A stretch of DNA of 64,000 bases from Mycolicibacterium wolinskyi (GTDB lineage Bacteria; Actinomycetota; Actinomycetes; Mycobacteriales; Mycobacteriaceae), in NCBI RefSeq assembly GCF_002101965.1, contig NZ_LQQA01000006.1, positions 124,001-188,000 on the forward strand, in the 5' to 3' direction. Shown here one piece after another: positions 38,679 to 47,041 of this stretch. The notes beneath the pieces are model-generated. The model did not search any database. It saw only the letters and a list, made by a program, of their open reading frames with translations, and was not told the origin of the DNA. The position numbers and the translations under genes are program-made. The number at the start of each line of letters is the position of its first letter. Within the stretch, counting starts at the first letter, position 1.

Positions 38679-38728
38679 GAGAACCAACGTTCTCTACGGT
38701 AGCAGATAAAGGAGAACGATCGTTCTCC
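38679..38728. promoter_or_regulatory. Two palindromic operators for the TetR repressor
   Basis: GAGAAC-CAAC-GTTCTC at 38679-38694 and the perfect 18-bp palindrome GGAGAACGATCGTTCTCC at 38711-38728 share the half-site GAGAAC. Their centres are 33 bp apart. They fill the 87-bp space between the TetR gene and the divergent gene at 38749. Confidence 0.75.
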
Positions 38729-38748
38729 GTTGAAGGGAGCGAAGTCGA

Positions 38749-39222
38749 ATGTCGGAATCCGCCAGGCCGCCGTTGCCACCGTTTACCCGTGAAAGTGCAA
38801 TAGAGAAGGTCAGATTGGCCGAAGACGCATGGAACACGCGGGACCCGCTGCGGGTGTCACTCGGGTACACCGTCGGCTCGCGCTGGCGCAACCGCGCGGA
38901 GTTCGCGACGGGCCGAGACGAAATCGTCGCTCTGCTGACCCGCAAGTGGAACACCGAACTCGACTACCGGCTGATTAAGGAACTGTGGGCGTATGACGGC
39001 AACCGCATCGCCGTCCGGTTCGCCTACGAGAACCATGACGACGCGGGCAATTGGTACCGGTCATACGGAAACGAGAACTGGGAGTTCGATGAGCACGGGC
39101 TCATGCACACGCGCCACGCGTCGATCAACACCGCGCCGATTGCCGAGGACGACCGTAAGTTCTTCTGGCCGCTGGGCCGACGACCTGACGACCACCCCGG
39201 CCTGAGTGACTTCGGTTTCTGA
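38749..39222 (+). CDS. DUF1348/NTF2-like protein
   Basis: A 157-aa protein of the nuclear-transport-factor-2-like superfamily (DUF1348): [38 protein letters not shown]-like [47 protein letters not shown] and the terminal [17 protein letters not shown]. Family members are small cone-shaped alpha+beta proteins, several of them TetR-controlled; reaction unknown. GAAGGGAG precedes the ATG. Confidence 0.85.
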   Translation: MSESARPPLPPFTRESAIEKVRLAEDAWNTRDPLRVSLGYTVGSRWRNRAEFATGRDEIVALLTRKWNTELDYRLIKELWAYDGNRIAVRFAYENHDDAGNWYRSYGNENWEFDEHGLMHTRHASINTAPIAEDDRKFFWPLGRRPDDHPGLSDFGF

Positions 39223-39227
39223 ACTGC

Positions 39228-39246
39228 GCGCACAAACCACGTGCGC
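39228..39246 (+). terminator. Short hairpin after the DUF1348 gene
   Basis: GCGCAC (39228-39233) and GTGCGC (39241-39246) form a 6-bp stem with a 7-nt loop, 5 nt after the stop codon. No U-tract follows. Confidence 0.35.
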
Positions 39247-39331
39247 AAGCGGTAACGTCAACGGTTGTTCGCAGTGTTGCCGACGGTACTTACCAGCCAA
39301 GAGCCGGGCGGCGATGTGACGGGAGAGCCCC

Positions 39332-39625
39332 ATGAAGCTCTGCATCATCGGAGGACTGGCTGTCGTGCTGCTTGCCGGAGGGTTGACTGCCACAGCGCCG
39401 CCGGCGAGCGCGGGCTGCCTCTACGGCGGACCTGTTATCAGCAAGTGCGACGGGCCCATTCAGCCCGACGGCACGTGGGAACGTTGTGTGGGAGTTTTCC
39501 AGTACGTGCCCAGTGGCCTCAGCTCCCACCTGGTGCCGGTTAAACGATGCGATGTGATGGGTCCCGGCCACCAGTATCCGTTTGATTTTGCTTTCGCCGA
39601 CCCACCGACGCGCATCAACGACTGA
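39332..39625 (+). CDS. Small secreted CDGP-type protein
   Basis: A 97-aa protein with a signal peptide (MKLCIIGGLAVVLLAGGLTATAPPASA-GCLYG). The mature 69 residues contain four cysteines (GCLYG, KCDGPIQPDG, ERCVGV, KRCDVMGPG), which probably form two disulfides, and the mycobacterial C-D-G-P signature. Function unknown. GGGAGAG precedes the ATG. Confidence 0.72.
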   Translation: MKLCIIGGLAVVLLAGGLTATAPPASAGCLYGGPVISKCDGPIQPDGTWERCVGVFQYVPSGLSSHLVPVKRCDVMGPGHQYPFDFAFADPPTRIND

Positions 39626-39918
39626 ACCGGACGAATGCGGGCGGCCTATGGCTGCAGGTTGTCGAGGATGCCGGCCGACCCGGTGTGCCGGCGGCCCGTA
39701 TGGCATACCTTCGCCACCGCCACCAGTCGGTGGGATACCTGGTATGCCCGGGATGATCTAGGCCGAACGGCCACACACGGCGACTCACCGTTACGAGTGG
39801 GCCGCGACCTACCCGATCGGACAGTTCTGGCATGCCGGTCGGCGGGTAACGACTTCGAATCGTTGTGACGCGCCACACCAACGTTCACGGTGGTGTCACA
39901 CGACAGAAGGAGTATCCA
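39626..39918 (+). promoter_or_regulatory. 293-nt regulatory region of the methanol dehydrogenase gene
   Basis: No gene is seen here. It holds GGCATACC (39703-39710) facing GGTATGCC (39742-39749), the 14-mer ACCTACCCGATCGG (39807-39820) that recurs before the second dehydrogenase at 43762, and an inverted repeat ACACCA-N10-TGGTGT (39875-39896). AGAAGGAG lies 7-8 nt before the ATG at 39919. I could not assign a confident -10/-35 pair. The elements are visible; regulator identity is inferred. Confidence 0.5.
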
Positions 39919-41190
39919 ATGGCCATTGAGCTGAACCAGATTTGGGACTTTCCGATCAAGGAGTTCCATCCGTTCCCGCGTGCGCTGCTCGGCGTCGGCG
40001 CACACGACATCATCGGCGTGGAGGCCAAGAACCTGGGCTTCAAGCGCACGCTGCTGATGACCACGGGCCTGCGGGGCTCGGGCATCATCGAGGAACTCAC
40101 CGGCAAGATCGAGTACCAGGGCGTCGAGGTCGTGCTCTACGACAAGGTGGAGTCCAACCCCAAGGACTACAACGTCATGGAAGCCGCCGCGCTCTACCAG
40201 CAGGAGCGCTGCGACAGCATCATCTCGATCGGCGGAGGCTCGAGCCATGACGCCGCGAAGGGCGCCCGCGTGGTGATCGCCCACGACGGCCGCAACATCA
40301 ACGAGTTCGAAGGTTTCGCGAAGTCCACCAACAAGCAGAACCCGCCCCACATCGCGGTATCCACCACGGCCGGAACGGGTTCGGAGACCTCGTGGGCCTA
40401 CGTCATCACCGACACCTCCGACATGGACCACCCGCACAAGTGGGTCGGATTCGACGAGGCGACGATCGTCACCCTCGCGATCGATGACCCGCTGCTGTAC
40501 TACAGCTGCCCCCAGCACTTCACCGCATACTGCGGTTTCGATGTCCTCGCGCACGGCAGTGAGCCGTTCGTGTCGCGGCTGGACTTCGCGCCGTCGCTCG
40601 GAAACGCCTTGTACTCGGTCGAACTCGTCGCCAAGCACCTGCGCGAGGCGGTGTTCGAACCGCGCAATCTCAAGGCCCGCGAAGGCATGATGAACGCGCA
40701 GTACATCGCCGGCCAGGCGTTCAACTCCGGTGGGCTTGGCATCGTGCACTCGATCAGCCACGCCGTCAGCGCATTCTTCGACAGCCACCACGGCCTCAAC
40801 AACGCGATCGCGCTGCCCCGCGTGTGGGAGTACAACCTGCCGTCGCGTTACGAGCGCTATGCGCAGCTGGCCACGGCCATGGGCGTCGACACCCGCAACA
40901 TGACCACCGTGCAGGCCGCCGACGCCGCGGTGGAAGCCGCCATCCGGCTGTCACAGGACGTCGGAATCCCTGACAACTTCAGCCAGATTCGCACCGACTC
41001 GTACGACAAGAACCGGATGAACACCGGAAAGTACGCGGGCCGGGGTGAGGTGATCAAGGGCGACGACAAGACGGTCCTCGCGATCTCCGAACACATCCAG
41101 GACGACTGGTGCACGCCGGGCAATCCCCGTGAGGTCACCGTCGAGTCGATGATCCCCGTCGTCGGCCACGCGATCAACGAGTCCTACTGA
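39919..41190 (+). CDS. mno: NDMA-dependent methanol/ethanol dehydrogenase (group III iron alcohol dehydrogenase, Mno/Mdo type)
   Basis: A 423-aa alcohol dehydrogenase with tightly bound NAD(P), whose electrons in mycobacteria pass to mycofactocin in place of free NAD. Motifs: GGGSSHDAAKG (nucleotide binding, residues 105-115), STTAGTGSETSWAYVI, and the metal site region VHSISHAVSAFFDSHHGLNNAIALP. The start MAIELNQIWDFPIKEFHPFPRALLGVGAHD is typical of the actinobacterial methanol:NDMA oxidoreductases. ATG at 39919 follows a good ribosome-binding site. Confidence 0.9.
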   Translation: MAIELNQIWDFPIKEFHPFPRALLGVGAHDIIGVEAKNLGFKRTLLMTTGLRGSGIIEELTGKIEYQGVEVVLYDKVESNPKDYNVMEAAALYQQERCDSIISIGGGSSHDAAKGARVVIAHDGRNINEFEGFAKSTNKQNPPHIAVSTTAGTGSETSWAYVITDTSDMDHPHKWVGFDEATIVTLAIDDPLLYYSCPQHFTAYCGFDVLAHGSEPFVSRLDFAPSLGNALYSVELVAKHLREAVFEPRNLKAREGMMNAQYIAGQAFNSGGLGIVHSISHAVSAFFDSHHGLNNAIALPRVWEYNLPSRYERYAQLATAMGVDTRNMTTVQAADAAVEAAIRLSQDVGIPDNFSQIRTDSYDKNRMNTGKYAGRGEVIKGDDKTVLAISEHIQDDWCTPGNPREVTVESMIPVVGHAINESY

Positions 41191-41196
41191 CCCGGT

Positions 41197-41249
41197 GGCA
41201 GAGCAGGGGCGGAGCTGTCGCCCCCATCCGAGCACGCCCCTGCTCTGCC
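41197..41249 (+). terminator. Terminator after the methanol dehydrogenase gene
   Basis: A perfect 14-bp stem, GGCAGAGCAGGGGC (41197-41210) and its complement (41236-41249), with a 25-nt loop, begins 6 nt after the stop. It separates the dehydrogenase from the MoxR gene and may attenuate read-through. Confidence 0.7.
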
Positions 41250-41268
41250 CCACCCCCTGGAGGCAGCC

Positions 41269-42261
41269 GTGACCACCGTGACCATTCCCATGCACGACGA
41301 GCCGGTCTCGTTCGACAGCGCCGCCGAACTCGCCGACGCCCTCCGCGAGCACGACTACATCGCCGACACCGACCTCGCCACCGTGGTGCATCTCGCGACC
41401 GCACTCGACCGGCCGCTGTTGCTGGAAGGCCCTGCGGGTGTCGGCAAGACCGAACTGGCGAAGGCGCTCGCCGCGGCGGGCGGCCGTAAGTTGGTCCGGC
41501 TGCAGTGCTATGAGGGACTCGACGACAACCGCGTGCTCTACGAATGGGATTACGCCAAACAGCTGCTGCACGTGCAGATGTTGCGGGATCGAATCGCCGC
41601 TGACGCCAGCGCCATTGACGAGATCGCCGGGAACCTCTACACCGAGGACTTCCTGTCGGTGCGTCCGCTACTGGAATCGGTGCTGTCCGAGCAGCCCGTC
41701 GTGCTACTGATCGACGAGGTCGACCGCACCGAGGAAGCCATGGAAGCGTTGCTACTGGAGGTGCTGGCCGAGCGGCAGATCACGATCCCCGAGATCGGGA
41801 CGTTCGTGGCCCGCACGGTGCCGTGGGTCGTGTTGACCTCCAACGACACTCGCGAGTTGTCGGCCGCGCTCAAGCGTCGTTGTCTGCACTTTCATCTCGA
41901 CTTCCCTACGCCGCAACGGGAACGCGACATCGTGGGCGTCCGGGCGCCGCACGTCGAACCCGCGGTGGTGGCCGACGTGGTCGAACTCGCGCGAACCCTG
42001 CGTGAGCTTCCGCTGCGCAAGAGCCCGTCGATCTCCGAGGTGATCGACGGGGCACGCGCGGCTGCGCTGCTCGGCGGGGACGTGTCGCAGGACCTGCTGC
42101 TGTCGACGTTGGTGAAGTTCACGAGCGACCGCGACATCGCGCTGCGTCACCTCACGCAAACACCCACTGTCGCAACCGAAGTGCACGAGCGAGTCACCGT
42201 GGCGTCGCGGCCGGCCAACACCACCACCGCGGCGTTCCGCGGACGCGGCGGCCGAAAGTGA
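41269..42261 (+). CDS. MoxR-type AAA+ ATPase
   Basis: A 330-aa AAA+ protein. Walker A GPAGVGKTELAK, Walker B VVLLIDEVDR, sensor 1 VLTSNDTRELS and the arginine-finger/lid region (SAALKRRCLHFHLDFPTP) are present. The GTG follows a GGAGG box (41259-41264). MoxR ATPases pair with VWA proteins as metal or cofactor insertion chaperones; here the VWA gene overlaps by 4 nt (GTGA). Position between two alcohol dehydrogenases suggests it matures one or both. CoxD/CbbQ-type functions are alternatives. Confidence 0.9.
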   Translation: MTTVTIPMHDEPVSFDSAAELADALREHDYIADTDLATVVHLATALDRPLLLEGPAGVGKTELAKALAAAGGRKLVRLQCYEGLDDNRVLYEWDYAKQLLHVQMLRDRIAADASAIDEIAGNLYTEDFLSVRPLLESVLSEQPVVLLIDEVDRTEEAMEALLLEVLAERQITIPEIGTFVARTVPWVVLTSNDTRELSAALKRRCLHFHLDFPTPQRERDIVGVRAPHVEPAVVADVVELARTLRELPLRKSPSISEVIDGARAAALLGGDVSQDLLLSTLVKFTSDRDIALRHLTQTPTVATEVHERVTVASRPANTTTAAFRGRGGRK

Positions 42262-43754
42262 CACCGTCTCAGATCCTCGACATCGCCGCGGCGGCATTCG
42301 GTCAGTTGCTGCGTCGGGCCGGTGTGGCGACATCGCCCGCCGAGGTGATCGAGGTGCGTCGGGTCCTGGGCCTGCTCGGCGCCAGGGATCTGACGGCCCT
42401 GCGGGCCGCGTTGCGTGCCACCTGCGCGAAATACGGTCGCGAACAACGCGGATTCGACCGCGCCTTCGACGCGATGTTCGGCGCCGTGGACGTGGCACAT
42501 CACGAGCCGGGGGTGGACCCGAGCCGTGCGCACACCGGCTCGGGCCTGCCCGACCAGCTCGAGATCGACGAGAACCAAGAGATCGGGCGCTACGCCGAAT
42601 ACAACGAACGCGCCGCCGAGGTCGGTGATCACTTCGACACCCCGGAGGCCGACAAGGGTTTCAACCCGCACAAGGACGACGACGATTTCAGTGTGACGGG
42701 CGCCGACAACCAGCTGACCGTGTCGGCCGAAACCGACAGCGGCAGAAGGGGTGTGCGCTATACCGTCGAGGTGGACCGGGCGGCGTCGAGCATGGCAGGC
42801 GACCTCGCCGACTCGGTGGCACCCGTCGTCGCCGGTGGCCTGCACTGGGACGATCCGGAATCGATCCTGGCGTGGCTGGACGCCTACGATCCCACCCGAA
42901 CCTATGGCGAGGACGCCGGCGATCAACCGTTGACGGCCGAACAGCTGAGCCAGCTCAGCCAGGCGGTCGAGGGGTTCGTCGCTGCGCTGGCCGACCGCTG
43001 TGGGCTGGCAGCCGAGCCCGAGGGTCCCGACGGGCCTGCCGACGTGGGGCTCGCCGCCGACATCGACCTGGCCTGCCACGAGGTGTTGCGCCGGATGCGG
43101 GGTGCGCCGCGACCGCGGCCCCGCGAGCGCGGGCGGGGCCGGCTCGACATGCGCCGCACGACGCGGGCGAGCCTGCGCACCGATGGCGTCCCGTTCCACC
43201 TGGTGATGCGCACGCCGCTGCCGGACCGCATCCGGTTGCTCGTCATCGCCGACGTGTCGCTGTCGGTGCGGCCGGTCACCGCGTTCACACTGCGGCTCGC
43301 GCAGGCGATGCACCGGCGGGCGCACCGCTGCCGGGTGATGGCATTCGTCGACCGTCCCGTCGACGTCACCGAGATCCTGCTGCGCGCCGGCGGCGACGAC
43401 GCGCTGGCCGCGGTACTCGCCGAGGCGCAGCTCGACCTGGAGGCCAGCAGCGACTACGGGCAGGTGTTCGACGAGATGCTCGCCGGGCAGGCCGACGCGC
43501 TGGATTCCCGGACCGCGGTGCTGGTGGTCGGCGACGGCCGCAGCGGCGGGCTGCCGTCCGGCGTCGAGCGGCTGCGGGCGCTGCGCCGCCGCGTACACCG
43601 GGTGGCGTGGGTGACACCCGAGCCGACCCGGTATTGGCACCAGGCGACCTGCGCGATGCCCGAGTACGCGCAAGTCTGCGACAAGGTCGTGGTTGCGCGC
43701 GATGCCGAGCAGCTCACGGCGCGCGCCGGGCAGCTCGCGCACGGCCTGTCCTGA
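42258..43754 (+). CDS. VWA-domain protein (CoxE-like), partner of the MoxR ATPase
   Basis: A 498-aa protein. An N-terminal helical region, an acidic centre (EIDENQEIGRYAEYNERAAEV, FNPHKDDDDFSVTG), then the von Willebrand A domain at about residues 320-490 with MIDAS DVSLS (VIADVSLSVRPVTAF) and DYGQVFDEM. Starts at GTG 42258 overlapping the ATPase stop. Together they form a metallochaperone-type pair like CoxD-CoxE or CbbQ-CbbO. Its client is not known. Confidence 0.87.
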   Translation: MTPSQILDIAAAAFGQLLRRAGVATSPAEVIEVRRVLGLLGARDLTALRAALRATCAKYGREQRGFDRAFDAMFGAVDVAHHEPGVDPSRAHTGSGLPDQLEIDENQEIGRYAEYNERAAEVGDHFDTPEADKGFNPHKDDDDFSVTGADNQLTVSAETDSGRRGVRYTVEVDRAASSMAGDLADSVAPVVAGGLHWDDPESILAWLDAYDPTRTYGEDAGDQPLTAEQLSQLSQAVEGFVAALADRCGLAAEPEGPDGPADVGLAADIDLACHEVLRRMRGAPRPRPRERGRGRLDMRRTTRASLRTDGVPFHLVMRTPLPDRIRLLVIADVSLSVRPVTAFTLRLAQAMHRRAHRCRVMAFVDRPVDVTEILLRAGGDDALAAVLAEAQLDLEASSDYGQVFDEMLAGQADALDSRTAVLVVGDGRSGGLPSGVERLRALRRRVHRVAWVTPEPTRYWHQATCAMPEYAQVCDKVVVARDAEQLTARAGQLAHGLS

Positions 43755-43760
43755 CCGCAC

Positions 43761-43846
43761 TACCTACCCGATCGGGTAGGTACGCACCTGTCCACCTGCA
43801 CATTGGTTGTGCCTGCCGGTCCACGTAGGGTGGTCGTGTTACGTGG
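43761..43846 (+). promoter_or_regulatory. Promoter and operators of the second alcohol dehydrogenase operon
   Basis: A perfect 22-bp palindrome (half-site TACCTACCCGA) at 43761-43782 shares 14 bp with 39807-39820. A promoter -35 TTGGTT (43803-43808), 17-bp spacer, -10 TAGGGT (43826-43831) follows. An inverted repeat CCACGTA-N12-TACGTGG (43821-43827, 43840-43846) overlaps the -10. The palindrome centre is about 66 bp before the expected start of transcription, a good position for an activator. Confidence 0.6.
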
Positions 43847-43870
43847 ATCACACAGCAGGGAGTGCGCGAC

Positions 43871-45079
43871 GTGATAGCGCAGGCAGAGATCGCGCCGATG
43901 ACGGTGCCCGTGGGTAGGTCGGGCGTGCCGACCCGGCTGTTGAAATTTCACGCGCCGGAGATCGTGTTCGGTATCGACTCGATGGCCGAAGCCGCGCACG
44001 CCGCAGTGCGCCTCGGCGGGCTGCGGCCGCTGCTCGTCACCGATCCCGGGCTCATCGAGGCCGGCTGGGTCGACGAACTCGTCGGGCACCTGCGCGCGCA
44101 GTGCGTGACGGCGCATGTATGGAGCGGGCTGACCCCGAACCCCAAGGATCACGAGATCACCGCCGGGCACGAGTTCTACCGGTCGCACGGCTGCGACGTC
44201 CTGATCGCGCTCGGCGGCGGGTCGGTGATCGACGCGGCCAAGGGCATCGCGATCCTGTCGGCCAACGGCGGCGACATCCTCGACTACGCCGGCGTGGACA
44301 AGGCCACCATGCCGATCCCGCCGCTCGTGGTGCTGCCATCCACGTCGGGCACCGGGGCCGACGTCTCGCAGTTCTGCATCGTCACCGACACCACGCGCAA
44401 CACCAAGATCACGATCCTGGGCCGCGCGCTGGTGCCCGACATCACCGTCATCGATCCCCGGCTGCTCACGACCATGCCCGAATGGCTCAACGCCGCAACC
44501 GGTTTGGACGCCCTGACGCACGGCATCGAGGCATTCGTCTCGCTCGGGCACAACCAGCTCACCGACCATCACGCACTGCGCTCGGTGGTCATGGTGACCG
44601 AAAACCTCGTGACCACCATCGAGCGCCCACAGGCGATGCCTGCCCGCGTGCTGATGGCGCAGGCCGCGCTGGAAGCAGGTCTCGCCTTCACCAACGCCAT
44701 CCTCGGTGCCGCGCATGCGATGAGCCATCAGGTCGGTGGATTGCTCGACCTGCCGCACGGCGTCATCAACGGGGTGCTGCTGCCGCATGTGGTGCGGTTC
44801 AACGCCGAGGCCGACCCGGCGCCGTTCGCGACCATCGCATCCTGTCTCGGAATCGCCGACAAACGCGCACCCGAGCTGGAATCCGCGCTGGCGCTGGCGG
44901 ATCGACTCCAAGAGCTCGCGCGGCAGGTCGGGGTGCCGCGCGGGCTCGCCGATCTGGGTGTGCGTGACGAGGACGTGCCGGTGCTGGCGCGCAACGCCAT
45001 GGCCGACGCGTGCATCACCACCAATCCTCGCCCGGCCGACGAGGCCCAGTTGCGTGCGCTGTTCCGGGCCGCGCTATGA
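43871..45079 (+). CDS. Iron-containing alcohol dehydrogenase (1,3-propanediol-dehydrogenase-like)
   Basis: A 402-aa group III alcohol dehydrogenase. Nucleotide site ALGGGSVIDAAKGIAIL, STSGTGADVSQF, the metal site ATGLDALTHGIEAF and LGAAHAMSHQVGGLLDLPHGVINGVLLPHV. AGGGAG (43856-43861) is 9 nt before the GTG at 43871 but abuts the GTG at 43862, so the former is chosen. It heads an operon with the two-component genes, the sensor overlapping by ATGA. Probably oxidises diols or short alcohols. Confidence 0.88.
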   Translation: MIAQAEIAPMTVPVGRSGVPTRLLKFHAPEIVFGIDSMAEAAHAAVRLGGLRPLLVTDPGLIEAGWVDELVGHLRAQCVTAHVWSGLTPNPKDHEITAGHEFYRSHGCDVLIALGGGSVIDAAKGIAILSANGGDILDYAGVDKATMPIPPLVVLPSTSGTGADVSQFCIVTDTTRNTKITILGRALVPDITVIDPRLLTTMPEWLNAATGLDALTHGIEAFVSLGHNQLTDHHALRSVVMVTENLVTTIERPQAMPARVLMAQAALEAGLAFTNAILGAAHAMSHQVGGLLDLPHGVINGVLLPHVVRFNAEADPAPFATIASCLGIADKRAPELESALALADRLQELARQVGVPRGLADLGVRDEDVPVLARNAMADACITTNPRPADEAQLRALFRAAL

Positions 45080-46386
45080 GGGCACCGGATCTGGAGCGAC
45101 TCACCGGGGTTCGGTCCGGCAAGCCCACGTTCTATCCCGAGTTCCGGGTCGCCGCGCAGCGCACCGAACGGGTCATCGCCGCGCTCGAAGCGATATCGCG
45201 CGCCCTCGTGCAGACCGTCAACGGTCCCGAGAAACTCGTGCGTGCGGTCGCCGAGGCGGCCCGCACCCATCTCGGTGCCGACTGGGTGCTGCTCGCCCTC
45301 GCCGACGGCGCCCTGCCCGAAGCCCGGCCGCGCCACCTGATCCTCGACGCAGATGGCCATGCCTACTCATTCGAAGGGCTTTCCGGCGCAAAGCATCCGG
45401 TGCCGCACCTGCCCGACGCGGTGCTCAATCGGCTCAACGATATTCTGCGTGGCCAGCTGGCCCAGTTCCGGCTTCCGGTCATCGAACCACATCACGCGCA
45501 TGTGCCGATCGAACTCGACGGCGGCGTGATCGGCGCGTTCGCGGCATGGACGCCCAGCCATCGCACCCTCGACGGCACCGACGAGACCGTGATGCGCATC
45601 CTGTCGAGCCAGACCGCCGTCGCGCTGCACAACTGCGAACTGTTCCAGCGTTCACAGACCCTGCTCGCGCAGTCGGAGGCCCGCAACGCCGAGCTGCTGG
45701 CCACCCAGCGTGAACTCGGTGCGGCGCAACGGCATCAGGTGCTCGACAACGAACGCCACCGCATCGCGCGCGAACTGCACGACAGCGTGACCCAGACCGT
45801 GCTGTCGGCAGGCATGCAGATCGAGGTGTGCCGCAGCGAGGTCATGTCGCTGGGCGCAGGCGATCTCGTCGATCGACTGGACATGGCCAAGACCCTGACC
45901 CGGTCGGCGACCGAGCAGCTGCGGTCGGCGATCTACGCGCTCAACCATCCCGAAGACGCCAGCCGCTCCACGCTGCCCGAACTGCTCGAACAGCTCGCGA
46001 CCGTGCACATGCCCGAGGATCTGCGCGTGACGCTGCGCGTCGAGGGCGCGGTTGCCGAACTGCCCAGCGAGGTCGAGCACGCACTCCTGCGTGTGGCGGG
46101 CGAGGCCCTGTTCAATACGGCCATGCACGGCAACGCAACTCGCGCGATCGTCCGGCTGCGCTACCGGCAAGACCTGGTGACACTGTCGATCTCCGACGAC
46201 GGCACCGGCGATCCGGACAAGCTGCGCCTGATGCTGCGGCTTGCCGACGCGACCGATGTCGACGGCCACCACCGCGGCCTGGCCAACATGCTCGCCCGCT
46301 GCCGGGAACACGGCGGCACGTTCGCGGTGCAGCGGTCCCGGATCGGCGGGGTCCGCGTGGTCGCGACGATACCCAGGAGGCACTGA
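45076..46386 (+). CDS. mnoS: GAF-domain sensor histidine kinase (MnoS-like)
   Basis: A 436-aa soluble sensor kinase. GAF-like domain (about residues 30-190), a coiled-coil linker, HisKA_3 with phospho-acceptor His235 (RHRIARELHDSVTQTVL), and an HATPase_c domain (GEALFNTAMHGNATRAIV N-box, SISDDGTGDP, HHRGLANMLAR). No membrane segment, so it senses a cytosolic signal. Cotranscribed with the dehydrogenase and response regulator. By position it fits MnoS of the methylotrophic MnoSR system of M. smegmatis. Confidence 0.87.
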   Translation: MRAPDLERLTGVRSGKPTFYPEFRVAAQRTERVIAALEAISRALVQTVNGPEKLVRAVAEAARTHLGADWVLLALADGALPEARPRHLILDADGHAYSFEGLSGAKHPVPHLPDAVLNRLNDILRGQLAQFRLPVIEPHHAHVPIELDGGVIGAFAAWTPSHRTLDGTDETVMRILSSQTAVALHNCELFQRSQTLLAQSEARNAELLATQRELGAAQRHQVLDNERHRIARELHDSVTQTVLSAGMQIEVCRSEVMSLGAGDLVDRLDMAKTLTRSATEQLRSAIYALNHPEDASRSTLPELLEQLATVHMPEDLRVTLRVEGAVAELPSEVEHALLRVAGEALFNTAMHGNATRAIVRLRYRQDLVTLSISDDGTGDPDKLRLMLRLADATDVDGHHRGLANMLARCREHGGTFAVQRSRIGGVRVVATIPRRH

Positions 46387-46387
46387 C

Positions 46388-47020
46388 GTGATTCGATTGG
46401 CACTCGTCGACGACCACGCCATCCTGCGGCAGGGCCTGCGTTCACTGCTGGAACGCGAACAGGACCTGATCGTGGTCGGCGAGGCATCGAGCGAACCCGA
46501 GGCCGAGGCGATGGTGGCGGCCGTCAAACCCGACGTCGTGCTGCTCGACCTCAAACTGTCCGCCGGATCGGACTTCGAAGGTTTGTCGTTGTGCACCAAG
46601 CTGTCTGCCGCGCACCCCGAGGTCGGGCTGCTGGTGCTGACGACGTTCCTCGACGAGGATCTCGTGGTACGGGCCGTGCACGCCGGGGCCCGCGGCTACG
46701 TCGTCAAGGACGTCGACACCACCGAACTCGTGCGCGCGATCCGCGCGATCTCGTCGGGCGACAGCGCGTTCGATTCCCGCAGCGCGGCCGCGGTCGTGCG
46801 CTCGCTGAGCGGACGCACCGAGCCCCGCGAGCAGCTCACCGACCGCGAGATCGAAGTGTTGCGGCTGTTGGCGGCGGGGTTGTCCAACATCAAGATCGGC
46901 GAGAAGCTGTTCATCTCCGCGACGACGGCGAAATTCCACGTCAGCAACATCATGCGCAAGCTCGACGTCAGCCGCCGGGCCGAGGCGGTCTACGCCGCCA
47001 GCAAGCGCGGGTTGATCTAG
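46388..47020 (+). CDS. mnoR: NarL/LuxR-family response regulator (MnoR-like)
   Basis: A 210-aa regulator. Receiver domain with acidic pair Asp8/Asp9 and phospho-acceptor Asp54 (VVLLDLKLS), conserved Thr (VLTTFLDED) and Lys (GYVVKDVD); the LuxR-type HTH follows (LTDREIEVLRLLAAGLSNIKIGEKLFISATTAKFHVSNIMRKL). The GTG at 46388 lies 1 nt after the kinase stop. Likely binds the 14-bp element before both dehydrogenase genes; that is inference. Confidence 0.88.
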   Translation: MIRLALVDDHAILRQGLRSLLEREQDLIVVGEASSEPEAEAMVAAVKPDVVLLDLKLSAGSDFEGLSLCTKLSAAHPEVGLLVLTTFLDEDLVVRAVHAGARGYVVKDVDTTELVRAIRAISSGDSAFDSRSAAAVVRSLSGRTEPREQLTDREIEVLRLLAAGLSNIKIGEKLFISATTAKFHVSNIMRKLDVSRRAEAVYAASKRGLI

Positions 47021-47041
47021 CGATCTAGTACGGTCGGCGGC

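Noticed and set aside
42147..43760. A 537-codon minus-strand frame opposite the VWA gene
   Set aside because: Shadow frame; the plus-strand protein has MIDAS and overlap with the ATPase gene.
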